A stretch of 51,287 nt of DNA from an uncultured Bacteroidales bacterium (GTDB lineage Bacteria; Bacteroidota; Bacteroidia; Bacteroidales; UBA932), in the NCBI GenBank assembly GCA_934691625.1, contig CAKUTA010000016.1, forward strand, positions 1 through 51,287, read 5' to 3'. A program made the translations under genes and the position numbers. The notes under the pieces are model-generated. The model saw only the letters and a program-made list of their open reading frames with translations. It was not told the origin of the DNA and searched no databases. Below, in pieces: positions 33,206-41,913 of this stretch; position 1 is the stretch's first letter, and the number at the start of each line of letters is the position of its first letter.

Positions 33206-33883
33206 ATGAGTTTCCAGGTTTTAAAATATAGACATGCCACGCGCGTTGTAACCGCTGCGGCTGCAATCCTGGCTATCGTCTGCGCATGCAACAAGGAGGC
33301 TTTCGTGAAAGAGCCGGCAGACAAGGAGGGCGAAGATATAGAAAATACCGGAAAGGCACCGGACTGCTACATCGTAAACTTCATCTGGGACAACGCCCCG
33401 GCATCAATCGACACCACATTGGAGGCAAAGCCTTCAGGATATACGGTATTCAACCGCTCTTCACAAGATATTGTCATGACCGTCGATATGTTCGAGGGAT
33501 GCTTCCGCACCGTAGAGTTCTCTGAAGAAACCGCACCGCATGCAGCCTCGATGATGAAAGAGCCTGAGAGTATCGAAATACCTGACGGAAGGCTTCTGAA
33601 CGGGGTTCCCGTATTTTCCGGCGTCAGGACAGGATATTCACGGTTTATTACAGAATTGTCACCGGAACTGCCATTCATATCTTCAAGCGAAGTCCATTTC
33701 AAGCCAGGTGCATCAAGATTCAGCATAGTATGGGAGTTCGTGACATACAGGCTCGGCTACACGGTGCAGCTGCAAGACAAGAACAGCACAAAGCAGATAA
33801 TCCGGTCAGGGATATTCACAAGCAAGGCCCCGACCGGAAACCTTCACTGCAAATGGGAAGAACTCGACATGCCTGAGGAATGA
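33206..33883 (+). CDS. putative lipoprotein, unknown
   Basis: This 225-residue protein carries a signal peptide (ATRVVTAAAAILAIVCAC) in which Cys26 or Cys28 could be the lipidated residue, followed by an acidic linker. The mature part is beta-rich, with NRSSQDIVMTVDMFEGCFR and a C-terminal VWEFVTYRLGYTVQLQDK, and resembles the DUF-type lipoproteins of Bacteroidales without a match I can name. The next gene, a PagL-like deacylase, begins in an ATGA overlap at 33880, so the two are coupled. It diverges from the lipid cluster, sharing the 198-nt promoter region. Confidence 0.72.
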   Translation: MSFQVLKYRHATRVVTAAAAILAIVCACNKEAFVKEPADKEGEDIENTGKAPDCYIVNFIWDNAPASIDTTLEAKPSGYTVFNRSSQDIVMTVDMFEGCFRTVEFSEETAPHAASMMKEPESIEIPDGRLLNGVPVFSGVRTGYSRFITELSPELPFISSSEVHFKPGASRFSIVWEFVTYRLGYTVQLQDKNSTKQIIRSGIFTSKAPTGNLHCKWEELDMPEE

Positions 33884-35133
33884 AAGCGCTCCGTATTCAC
33901 AAGTCACTGATTTTCATTTTTCTATTCTTCGGAGCCGGTTTCCGTTCCTCTGGAATGGTGCATCCATCAGACACCTCCGGCACTGGCCATAGGATAGGTG
34001 TAGATATACGTGGAGCATGGATCATTCCGACTCACGATTTTTTCAAGGGCGAGAACCGCCTCGGGCATCCTCTTAACAAGACCGCGTCAATACATCTCAA
34101 ATATGCTTTCACGTTTCCGTCATGGAGCAAGGAGCATTCAGCATATCCGACAGCCTATCAAGGTATCGGTATCTCATGCAATACATTCTTCGACCAGGAT
34201 GAAATAGGGACTCCGGCGGCGCTCTACGTTTTTCAAGGCGCAAGAATAGCCAGGATCAGCCCTGCACTTTCTCTTGACTATGAATGGAACTTCGGAATCT
34301 CATACGGGTGGCATCCATACAGTGGGGACGATGCATCTGATAATGAGGGAATGGGCAGGCCTAACACAATGAACATGGTCGTCGGCTCCCGGTTCAATGC
34401 CTATATCAATGCCGGGGTGATGCTTTCATGGAAAATCAGTCCATCGCTTACATTGAACGGCGGCATTGACTTCACTCATTTTTCTAACGGGAACACGAAA
34501 TATCCTAACGGTGGCGTAAACTGTGCAGGAGCGCGAGCCAGTGCCGTCTATAGCTTCGCCAAGGCAAACGGGAAAGAGCACACGGCTGCACCGGCAGGAC
34601 AATACAGCTCCATCGGAAAATCCAACGGACGTTTCTCAGTCGATGCTGTCATATATGGCTCTGTCAGAGCCAAAGGTGCTGTTTACAATGGAAATACGGA
34701 AATCGCCAAGGGCAAGTTCGGAATACTCGGCGTAAACATCAATCCGCTCTACCGGATAAGCAGATGTTTTCAGGCTGGCATCTCTGCAGACATCCAATAT
34801 GACGAGAGCGCCAACATTTTCAACCATGTGGCTGATGAAAGAGACAGTGACGGTAAGCTCTTGTTCTACAGACCACCTCTGAATGAACAGGTTGCCGCAG
34901 GTCTATCCCTGCGTGCCGAACTAGTGATGCCGATATTTTCTGTAGCGCTTGGCATCGGGCACAATGTCATATATAAAGAACATGACTTGTCAGGATTCTA
35001 TCAGATTGCAGCACTGAAAGTACATGTCACGAAACGCCTGTTCCTGCACATCGGATATAAGCTTAACAAGTTCCACGACCCGAACAATCTCATGCTCGGA
35101 GCAGGCTGGAAATTCGGAGCTAAACGTCTCTAG
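33880..35133 (+). CDS. PagL-like lipid A 3-O-deacylase / acyloxyacyl hydrolase, outer-membrane barrel
   Basis: A 417-residue secreted beta-barrel enzyme with an N-terminal signal peptide (about residues 7-26). The diagnostic stretch is GGIDFTHFSNGNTKYPNGGVN near residue 190, where the His-Ser pair of the PagL family (HFSNG) is intact. Further strands lie at GLSLRAELVMPIF and LMLGAGWKFGAKRL. Relatives remove an ester-linked acyl chain from lipid A. At 417 residues it is longer than Gram-negative PagL (about 170), as is usual in Bacteroidales. It is coupled to the preceding lipoprotein and overlaps the convergent CocE-type gene by 4 nt. Its proximity to a lipid cluster is suggestive but not proof of a joint pathway. 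Confidence 0.85.
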   Translation: MKALRIHKSLIFIFLFFGAGFRSSGMVHPSDTSGTGHRIGVDIRGAWIIPTHDFFKGENRLGHPLNKTASIHLKYAFTFPSWSKEHSAYPTAYQGIGISCNTFFDQDEIGTPAALYVFQGARIARISPALSLDYEWNFGISYGWHPYSGDDASDNEGMGRPNTMNMVVGSRFNAYINAGVMLSWKISPSLTLNGGIDFTHFSNGNTKYPNGGVNCAGARASAVYSFAKANGKEHTAAPAGQYSSIGKSNGRFSVDAVIYGSVRAKGAVYNGNTEIAKGKFGILGVNINPLYRISRCFQAGISADIQYDESANIFNHVADERDSDGKLLFYRPPLNEQVAAGLSLRAELVMPIFSVALGIGHNVIYKEHDLSGFYQIAALKVHVTKRLFLHIGYKLNKFHDPNNLMLGAGWKFGAKRL

Positions 35134-37097
35134 AAGTCCTCGACCACAGGCAGTTCGAGATATGATGCCGCAGAGTGCACCGTCATGCTTATTTTCCTGT
35201 AGCTGGAAGATTCCGCCGAATAAGGATTCCTCAGATAGGTCTGCGGATTCATGGCAATCAGAGGAAACCAGCTTCCCTGCACCTGCACCATAAAGGAATG
35301 TCCCTGAAGGAAATGATGGTCAATGTCACACATGGTGAACTCCACGACTGCCCGGCGGCCGCTTTTCACAGGCTCAGGCTTCTCGAAGCCGTTACGGAAA
35401 CGCAGAGGCATGACATCTCCGCGCACCAGCATCTGATAGCCATCGGGGCGCACATCAATAAGTTTCACCACGACATCAGCGTCAAGTCTTCCACCACTTT
35501 CAGAATCGATTTCCAGTTCAATCCGCACTTTTACAGGCCCTGCAACATGAACATTATTCCGGAGGCAGGCACCGCGGTAAGTGGCAACATCGTTCCTTTC
35601 AGACGCGAACCGCTGATCGGCCGCCATATAGGCTCTGTCACGGCTGCTGGCTTCCGTATCCATATACGGAACCGGAGCCTCAGGATCCGAGACAATGGTC
35701 CGGACACCGGCTGACGGTGCCGAATGCATTGCCTCTGACGACAGGGAATCCTGCCCTGACAGATACAGTCTGGTGCAGCGGACATTCTTCGGCGGCCATT
35801 CATCATAGCTTTCCCAATATTCAGCCATGGAACGTCCTTCCATTACGCTGCGCATTGTCTCGCCTGATGGACAGACATTGACTGCCATAGGCTTAACGCC
35901 TTTCCCGTCAAGATAATAGGCGAAGAACGGATATTCCACATCGTCCTGATAATATGCGCCTGATTTTTCCCCGAACCATGCATCCGCAAGATGGTTCGCC
36001 GTGCGGTTGTTCCAGCCGCCGTGATACCATGGCCCTGCCGCCAGATAAAGTTCGCAGTCTGGCGAAAACCTCTTCAGCATATTGTATGTTCTGAATGCCC
36101 CGTAGCAGTCTTCCGCATCGTAGAAGCCTCCTGTGACAAGCACGGGAACCGTTATATTCTTAAGATGCCTGCTCGGGTCGCGCTCACTCCAGAACTTGTC
36201 GTAATCAGGATGAGCCATGATGTTGTTCCAGAACACAAGGCTGTCTCCGAAGAACGAGGATAGCTCCGTCATTGGCCTGCCCCTGAAATAATCATAGATG
36301 TCCATGTCCGTGCTGAACAGGCTGCCGAGCCCCTTAGCCGAAGGCTGCTTCCGCGTCCTGTAGACCCCTGAGCCGAACCGATAGACATCAGCCAGGCAAA
36401 GCGCCCCGTTATGGTGTGCATCGTCGCCCATAAACCAGTCTGTTGCAGGGGCCTGCGGAGAAACAGCCTTGATCGCCGGGTGGCGGGACAATACCGCCTG
36501 AGTCGCATAGAATCCTGGATATGAGACACCCTTCACTCCGACATTGCCGTTATTCCTCGTATTTTTCAGGAGCCATTCTATCGAGTCATAGATATCCGTA
36601 GCCTCATCCGTCTGCACATGCCTTTTTCCGTCGGCGCCACGTACTGCCACCGTATCGGCAGCTCCGTCAGGGCCTGACACATAGGGCCGCATGTTCTCAT
36701 ACTCCCCTTCGCTGAGATACTTTCCGCGGACATTCTGCAGGACAATAATCCATCCGTCAGCCACATAATTAGCCATGTCCCCCTTAAGATTTCCGGTATA
36801 GCCTCCTGACCATGCCGGACGCCCCGTCTGCCCAGGCTGTATGCCATAAGGCTTAAGCGAATATGGTGTACGCATTATCATCAGCGGGCTGGACTCCCGG
36901 CCCAGGCTCCTGAGATATTCCTCCGACGGTTCATAGATGGCAGTGTACAGATGCGCCCCGTCCCTGACTTCCACCATGACCTCACGCTTGGTATAGTTCT
37001 TTTCCAGCCAGCCGTCTGTGACAATCTGCCCGTTCTGTGCCAGCGCAGCCCACTGCACCAGTGCCGCGGCTATTGTTATAACTATGTGCTTTTTCAT
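35130..37097 (-). CDS. secreted CocE/NonD-family serine hydrolase (X-Pro dipeptidyl-peptidase S15 type)
   Basis: This 655-residue exported enzyme has a signal peptide (MKKHIVITIAAALVQWAALA) and the S15 alpha/beta-hydrolase fold. The nucleophile is Ser192 in GVKGVSYPGFYA. The cap region has the typical GGFYDAEDCYG and AGPWYHGGW, and the C-terminal jelly-roll domain carries DIDHHFLQGHSFMVQVQGSW. All three expected catalytic segments are present. Relatives hydrolyse esters, beta-lactams or peptides; the substrate here is unknown. The start ATG at 37097 fits the signal peptide. It is the sole gene between the PagL-like gene (convergent) and tRNA-Phe. Confidence 0.92.
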   Translation of the reverse strand: MKKHIVITIAAALVQWAALAQNGQIVTDGWLEKNYTKREVMVEVRDGAHLYTAIYEPSEEYLRSLGRESSPLMIMRTPYSLKPYGIQPGQTGRPAWSGGYTGNLKGDMANYVADGWIIVLQNVRGKYLSEGEYENMRPYVSGPDGAADTVAVRGADGKRHVQTDEATDIYDSIEWLLKNTRNNGNVGVKGVSYPGFYATQAVLSRHPAIKAVSPQAPATDWFMGDDAHHNGALCLADVYRFGSGVYRTRKQPSAKGLGSLFSTDMDIYDYFRGRPMTELSSFFGDSLVFWNNIMAHPDYDKFWSERDPSRHLKNITVPVLVTGGFYDAEDCYGAFRTYNMLKRFSPDCELYLAAGPWYHGGWNNRTANHLADAWFGEKSGAYYQDDVEYPFFAYYLDGKGVKPMAVNVCPSGETMRSVMEGRSMAEYWESYDEWPPKNVRCTRLYLSGQDSLSSEAMHSAPSAGVRTIVSDPEAPVPYMDTEASSRDRAYMAADQRFASERNDVATYRGACLRNNVHVAGPVKVRIELEIDSESGGRLDADVVVKLIDVRPDGYQMLVRGDVMPLRFRNGFEKPEPVKSGRRAVVEFTMCDIDHHFLQGHSFMVQVQGSWFPLIAMNPQTYLRNPYSAESSSYRKISMTVHSAASYLELPVVEDF

Positions 37098-37168
37098 AAA
37101 TACGCCCTTCCGCTAATCAGACATTGACTATTAAGTAGTTACAGATTTCAAATGTCATCATCTGCTAC

Positions 37169-37197
37169 TTTGGAATTTATAAGTTATTGATAATCAA
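37169..37197. repeat. 29-bp repeat, copy 2
   Basis: It matches 25588-25616 at 25 of 29 positions, with the last 12 bases (ATTGATAATCAA) identical. A 13-mer from the first copy appears inverted at 37145-37157. It lies between the CocE-type gene and tRNA-Phe. Confidence 0.5.
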
Positions 37198-37220
37198 TGA
37201 TAGATTAATAGTAAACTTTT

Positions 37221-37257
37221 AACAGCAAACCCCCGCAGAGGATATCTGCGAGGGTTT
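37221..37257 (-). terminator. terminator downstream of tRNA-Phe
   Basis: A stem of about 12 bp (37227-37239 with 37245-37257, one mismatch) ends in TTT and is followed by GCTGTT on the minus strand. It lies 5 nt after the tRNA 3' end. Confidence 0.65.
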
Positions 37258-37261
37258 TGTG

Positions 37262-37334
37262 TGGTGCCACCGAGAATCGAACTAGGGACACAAGGATTTT
37301 CAGTCCTTTGCTCTACCAACTGAGCTATGGCACC
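37262..37334 (-). tRNA. tRNA-Phe (anticodon GAA)
   Basis: A 73-nt cloverleaf. The acceptor is GGTGCCA with TGGCACC and discriminator A; the D stem is GCTC/GAGC; the anticodon stem is AAGGA/TCCTT with loop CTGAAAA (anticodon GAA); the variable loop is 5 nt; the T loop is TTCGATT. The T stem CCTAG/CTCGG has one T-C mismatch (positions 51-63). CCA is not encoded, so it must be added after transcription. A near-perfect promoter lies upstream. Confidence 0.95.
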
Positions 37335-37354
37335 ATTCCTTTCGTTTGGGATTA

Positions 37355-37385
37355 CAAAGATAGGTATTTTTCATTACACTGCAAA
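37355..37385 (-). promoter_or_regulatory. consensus promoter of tRNA-Phe
   Basis: On the minus strand TTTG (37385-37382), exactly 19 nt, then TATCTTTG (37362-37355). It is a full match to the Bacteroidota consensus and calibrates the other promoter calls in this window. Confidence 0.85.
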
Positions 37386-37471
37386 TTTATTTTGCACTTT
37401 TTTCAATGTTTTCTGTGAGATATTTTCGCATCATTCAGAAAAGCATTGAAAACCAGAAAAATACAGATTCA

Positions 37472-39115
37472 TCATTTTTTCGGAATCTTGATCTTCATTC
37501 CCGGCTGGATGCTAGACGATATTCCGTTCAGCTTCATTATGTCATTTGCACTGACTCCTGGATATAGTCTGGAGATGCTGTATAGGGTGTCCCCTTTCTT
37601 CACCACGTATATTGTATATCCATCCGAGCCGGACACCTTCACTTCGGAAGATGTCTCCTGCGATTTCACAGTCTTGCTCACAGACGCCGCAGGTGCAGGC
37701 GCACCGCCCTTTCCATATATCACCAGAACCTGCCCTACACGCAGATTATTGCTGCGCAAGTGATTCCATTTCTTCAGCTGCGCTACAGAGACATGGTACC
37801 GGGAAGCGATACGCCCAAGATAATCTCCGCTCTTGACCCTGTATGTTATACGGTTGCCGTTGCCGGACGATGCAATATTCTGGAGGGTGGACGGATTGAA
37901 CAGCTCCTTCGCCCTATGGGTATAGACAGAATCCTCCACCTCGATAAACTTGCCGGAATACTTGAACGGGAGGCGCAGGATGTATTCGCGCTCGTTGCCA
38001 GGAATAATGTCGTGGACGTACTGAGGATTCAGATTACGCAGTTCATCGACAGATATGCCGGTAAGATCGTGGATCTGCTGGAAATGCAGCATCCTGTGAA
38101 TCTGGAACGTATCCAGATGTGCAGGCATCTGGATCTGATCCGGAACAATGCCATGCTCCTTATAGTATGTGAAGGCATACATAGCGCCGACGAACGCCGG
38201 CACATAGCCTCTAGTTTCCTTAGGAAGATATTCATACACCGACCAGAAGTCCTTGTTACCGCCACACCTGCGGATCGCCTTGTTCACATTTCCCGCTCCG
38301 CAGTTATATGAAGATATGGCAAGATTCCAGTCCCCGAAAATCCGGTATGCGTCATACATGTAGCGGGCTGCGGCATCTGCCGCCTTGAACGGATCCAGCC
38401 GCTCGTCAACATACGAGTTGATTACCAGCCCGTAATTCTTCGCTGTCGTGTACATGAACTGCCACATGCCCTTGGCCCCGGCCCTAGACACAGCCACAGG
38501 ATTCAGCGCAGACTCTATAACTGCCATATACTTAAGTTCTTCAGGCATCCCGTATCTGTCAAGCGTCTGCTCGAAAATCGGGAAATAGTAGCTGGAAAGC
38601 GCCAGCATCTTCGCCATCTTCGTAGGCATCTTCTCCGCATAGAGAATAATGTAGTTCCTGACAGTCTCATTATACGGCAGAGTGATAAATGAATTCATCT
38701 TCGCGAGGCGCTCCAGGAACACCTTGTCCGGAACATTTGATGTGAAGCGGACCGAATCCATGTCATAGTCACCTTCCAGGCTGTTCTGCGCCTGCCTATG
38801 CAGGTACCATATACTGAGGAGACTGTCCGTAACTTCCTGCGAGTAAGTTTCAGGAGCAATGCCGTCAAGAATGGAGAAGCTCTTTCCCCCGTCCACATAC
38901 TCCTCCTCGACATACGATGTATCACGCAACGCCTCCAGCTCCTGCATCAGAGAATCCAGCATCGCCCTCATCCTCTGATTTTCACGCACCAGCTCCTTCT
39001 TGCTCGGGGACGGTTTCTTCATGGAACGGAACACCTGAGCACCAGCATCAGATGCCTGCCCGATAATCAATGCCGCAGAAACAGCCGCGGCAGCTATAAT
39101 CCTATATAAATTCAT
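37472..39115 (-). CDS. membrane-bound lytic murein transglycosylase D-like protein with LysM domains
   Basis: This 547-residue secreted protein has a signal peptide (IIAAAAVSAALIIGQASDAGA), a coiled segment with repeated Leu/Met-Arg/Glu (about 35-65), an SLT/goose-lysozyme-type domain with catalytic Glu in VIESALNPVAVSRAGAKGMW, and SYNCGAGNVNKAIRR. Two LysM repeats that bind peptidoglycan close the protein: VKSGDYLGRIASRYHVSVAQL and VKKGDTLYSISRLYPGVSAND. The ATG at 39115 is used; the frame is open to a TTG at 39121. In Bacteroidales an MltD-like gene commonly follows parA-parB-DUF5683, as here. Confidence 0.93.
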   Translation of the reverse strand: MNLYRIIAAAAVSAALIIGQASDAGAQVFRSMKKPSPSKKELVRENQRMRAMLDSLMQELEALRDTSYVEEEYVDGGKSFSILDGIAPETYSQEVTDSLLSIWYLHRQAQNSLEGDYDMDSVRFTSNVPDKVFLERLAKMNSFITLPYNETVRNYIILYAEKMPTKMAKMLALSSYYFPIFEQTLDRYGMPEELKYMAVIESALNPVAVSRAGAKGMWQFMYTTAKNYGLVINSYVDERLDPFKAADAAARYMYDAYRIFGDWNLAISSYNCGAGNVNKAIRRCGGNKDFWSVYEYLPKETRGYVPAFVGAMYAFTYYKEHGIVPDQIQMPAHLDTFQIHRMLHFQQIHDLTGISVDELRNLNPQYVHDIIPGNEREYILRLPFKYSGKFIEVEDSVYTHRAKELFNPSTLQNIASSGNGNRITYRVKSGDYLGRIASRYHVSVAQLKKWNHLRSNNLRVGQVLVIYGKGGAPAPAASVSKTVKSQETSSEVKVSGSDGYTIYVVKKGDTLYSISRLYPGVSANDIMKLNGISSSIQPGMKIKIPKK

Positions 39116-39141
39116 TTTCAAGTCACTCTTTACAAACGCAC

Positions 39142-40089
39142 TCAGAACCTGAGGCCTACACGAAGCCCGAAGCCTTCAGTACCATACGGAGCCATGGCAG
39201 GACGCCTCCCTGCGGAACCGCAGTTAATCGCATAGGCATTGTCAGGAGCTATCACAGCCGGGGATACGCTCATTGTCAGATCATCCCCAAGCTCGAAGTT
39301 CTGCATATAGGCAAACACATTGGCATCTATTATCTGCAGCAGGTAGAACCCGAAAAGCGCCACCACTGAATAATCCCTGTAACGCCTGAACACGTCGCGG
39401 TAATATTTGGCCGTAGATGCCGAAACCGGCCCATCGTAAGTGGAATTTTCCGCTGCCGCCTGATTATAAATGCGTTTATATCTAAGATAATTTGTATTGT
39501 TCGTCACAAGGAAATGCGCAGACCCCATCAGAAGCGTATAATATACAGGTATCTTCCAATATTCTCCGTTATACGCCTGTCCAAGGCCCGGGAGTAATGC
39601 CGAATACAATGTAGCCTTCCCAGGCTGCGGATACGTTCCCTTGTTGAAATTGCCGACACCGTCCAGAAGGGAACCCCAATATATAAGTCCTGTACCGACA
39701 AAGCACATTGTGCTTATATGCTTATAGCTGGCGCCGCCCTCAACATTGTACTTGTGCCTGTAGTATATTCCAATTCCGGCAGTTGCCGCCATGCCGCCAT
39801 AAATCACAGGAAGCTTCCAATATTGCCTGTTGTACATCTGCTGGCCACCTATAAACACAGTAGAGCCGGCAAACATTACGCCTATGCGGCTTTCGCGCTT
39901 ATGCCTGATGCCGCCGAAATACTCCTTGAATGTGAATGCCGCATCCGTGGAGTCCCGGGCAGTCGTATCCCCTGGCTCATTATAGTTCTGAGTGAATGCC
40001 TCTTCACGGAACTGCCCCTTCGCATTGAAGGAGAACATGAAAAGGCACACAGACAAAGCTGTCAATATCTGAAAGAAACGTCCCGACAT
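39142..40089 (-). CDS. DUF5683 membrane protein
   Basis: This 315-residue protein has a cleavable or uncleaved N-terminal hydrophobic segment (ILTALSVCLFMFSFNAKG) and the DUF5683 core: SALLPGLGQAYNGEYWKIPVYY and, earlier, a related MYNRQYWKLPVIYGGMAA. Several hydrophobic segments follow (VALFGFYLLQI). Function unknown; the conserved position between parB and the MltD-like gene in Bacteroidales suggests a link to cell-envelope or chromosome partitioning processes, which is an inference. The ATG at 40089 is chosen over the TTG at 40098 that would directly abut the parB stop. Confidence 0.88.
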   Translation of the reverse strand: MSGRFFQILTALSVCLFMFSFNAKGQFREEAFTQNYNEPGDTTARDSTDAAFTFKEYFGGIRHKRESRIGVMFAGSTVFIGGQQMYNRQYWKLPVIYGGMAATAGIGIYYRHKYNVEGGASYKHISTMCFVGTGLIYWGSLLDGVGNFNKGTYPQPGKATLYSALLPGLGQAYNGEYWKIPVYYTLLMGSAHFLVTNNTNYLRYKRIYNQAAAENSTYDGPVSASTAKYYRDVFRRYRDYSVVALFGFYLLQIIDANVFAYMQNFELGDDLTMSVSPAVIAPDNAYAINCGSAGRRPAMAPYGTEGFGLRVGLRF

Positions 40090-40098
40090 CAGCTGCAA

Positions 40099-41028
40099 TC
40101 AGATATTAGAGTCTTCCAGAGCTTTAAGGAAACGGCGCATCTCGTCATCAGAGCCGAAATGTATGGTCATCGTGCCCTTACCGGACTCGGCTCTTTTAAG
40201 ACTGATGCTTCTGTCGAAAAATTTACCGATATGCTCAAGCACACGGTAATATTCATCCGGCAGGCTGGATTCCTTGCGGGCCTGTTCCGGACGCTCCTCT
40301 TTCTGAAGTTCGTGGATCTTCTCCTCCAGCTGCCTCACGGAAAGCCCGTTCTTTATGACGAAATCGCATAGCTGCTCCTGGAGGGACTGGTCCTCCACCC
40401 CGAGCAGCACCTTTGCATGGCCAACGCTCAGAAGCCCGACCTTCAAGTCATGCTGCACTTTCGCAGGAAGACGCAGAAGACGCAGATAATTAGTAACGGA
40501 AGCACGTTTCTTGCCAACCCTGTCAGCCATCTGCTCCTGGGTCAGGCTACATTCCTCTATCAGCCTCTGGTAGCTCATAGCCACCTCGATAGGATCAAGG
40601 TTCTCCCGCTGGATGTTCTCCACAATGGCCATCTCCAGCATTCCCTGGTCGTTGGCATCACGGATATATGCAGGAATCATGTCCATGCCTGCAAGACGGC
40701 ACGCCTTGAAACGGCGTTCTCCGCTGATAATCTGATATCTGTCAGCCGATTTCTTCCTTACTGTTATAGGCTGGATCAGCCCGAATGTCCTGATAGATGC
40801 CGCAAGCTCCTGCAGCGCATCCTGGTCGAAAGACATTCGCGGCTGGAAAGGGTTCGGCTCTATCATATCGACAGGAATGCGCAGTACATCCGCAGTATCC
40901 TGCGGTTCTTTAGCACCTACAACCTCCTTATTCACATACCCTACAGGGCTGCGCAACTGGTCCAGATCGCCAGTGTCGCCCAGAAGTGCGCTTAATCCCT
41001 TTCCTAATCCTCTCTGCTGTTTACTCAT
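40099..41028 (-). CDS. parB: chromosome-partitioning protein ParB
   Basis: A 309-residue ParB/Spo0J. The N-terminus RGLGKGLSALLGD is the usual ParA-interacting segment. The ParB/sulfiredoxin-like domain has ISGERRFKACRLAG and the CTPase motif ENIQRENLDPIE. It is followed by a helix-turn-helix (LTQEQMADRVGKKRASVTNY) and a C-terminal dimer domain. It binds parS near the origin. The open frame includes a TTG at 41034; the ATG at 41028, 3 nt after the parA stop, is preferred. No parS-like palindrome was found in the window. Confidence 0.97.
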   Translation of the reverse strand: MSKQQRGLGKGLSALLGDTGDLDQLRSPVGYVNKEVVGAKEPQDTADVLRIPVDMIEPNPFQPRMSFDQDALQELAASIRTFGLIQPITVRKKSADRYQIISGERRFKACRLAGMDMIPAYIRDANDQGMLEMAIVENIQRENLDPIEVAMSYQRLIEECSLTQEQMADRVGKKRASVTNYLRLLRLPAKVQHDLKVGLLSVGHAKVLLGVEDQSLQEQLCDFVIKNGLSVRQLEEKIHELQKEERPEQARKESSLPDEYYRVLEHIGKFFDRSISLKRAESGKGTMTIHFGSDDEMRRFLKALEDSNI

Positions 41029-41030
41029 AA

Positions 41031-41801
41031 TCAATTGGCATTTTTCTCCAGAACCTCCTTGGCAAGGTTCAGATAGTTGGACGTTCCGTTGCTCATCACG
41101 TCGTACAAGATAATAGGCTTTCCGTGTGACGGGGCCTCGCTGAGCCTGATATTCCTCTGGATTATAGTACTGAAAACCATATCCTTGAAATGTTCCTTAA
41201 GCTGGTTCAGGACCTGCGTATGGACTTTGGTACGGCCGTCGAACATTGTCACGACGAACCCCTCTATCGTCAATGCAGGATTAACACCGTTCTGGACAAG
41301 CCGTATTGTCTGGAGCAGTTTTCCGAGACCTTCCAGCGCAAAGAACTCCGGCTGCACAGGTATCATGACGGAATCGGCAGCCGTAAGGGAATTGACCGTT
41401 ATAAGCCCCAATGACGGGGAGCAGTCAATTATTATATAGTCATATTCATCGCGGATTTCCGCAATCGCCTTCTTCATTATGGACTCCCGGTCATCCACCT
41501 CCAGCATCTCTATCTCCGCGCCGACAAGGTTTATATGCGACGGAACCATCTGAAGATTAGCTATTTCCGTCTGGATAAGAGCATCACGTATCCCTATCTC
41601 GCCGATAAGGACCTCATACAATGTGCGTTTCCTGTCATCTTCAGGAGAGAAGTTCAGCCCCGATGTCGTGTTGGCCTGAGGATCCGCATCGATTACCAGG
41701 ACCTTCTTTTCAAGAACAGCCAGCGAGGCAGCAAGGTTAATGGCCGTCGTAGTCTTCCCCACTCCGCCTTTCTGGTTCGCTATCGCAATGATTTTACCCA
41801 T
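41031..41801 (-). CDS. parA: chromosome-partitioning ATPase ParA (Soj)
   Basis: A MinD/ParA-type Walker ATPase of 256 residues from the ATG at 41801 (MGKIIAIANQKGGVGKTTTA, family start); an ATG at 41810 would add three residues. It has the deviant Walker A KGGVGKTT, Walker A' (VLVIDADPQAN) and Walker B (DYIIIDCSPSLGL). It acts with ParB in chromosome segregation. A -7 element TAATTTTG (complement of 41861-41868) about 50 nt upstream of the ATG gives a likely operon promoter for parA-parB-DUF5683-MltD. Confidence 0.97.
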   Translation of the reverse strand: MGKIIAIANQKGGVGKTTTAINLAASLAVLEKKVLVIDADPQANTTSGLNFSPEDDRKRTLYEVLIGEIGIRDALIQTEIANLQMVPSHINLVGAEIEMLEVDDRESIMKKAIAEIRDEYDYIIIDCSPSLGLITVNSLTAADSVMIPVQPEFFALEGLGKLLQTIRLVQNGVNPALTIEGFVVTMFDGRTKVHTQVLNQLKEHFKDMVFSTIIQRNIRLSEAPSHGKPIILYDVMSNGTSNYLNLAKEVLEKNAN

Positions 41802-41860
41802 CTTTCGCATTATTAACTGAGAAACAGCCCTTTTCAGAAGTTGTCTCTATGTACAATTCA

Positions 41861-41868
41861 CAAAATTA
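41861..41868 (-). promoter_or_regulatory. -7 element of the parAB operon
   Basis: The complement of 41861-41868 is TAATTTTG, a perfect -7 match. No clean TTTG is at 19-21 nt, so only the -7 element is annotated. Confidence 0.5.
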
Positions 41869-41913
41869 GCAAAATAATTCATAACAGCGCCGATATGTTG
41901 ATAACTTTTCCGG

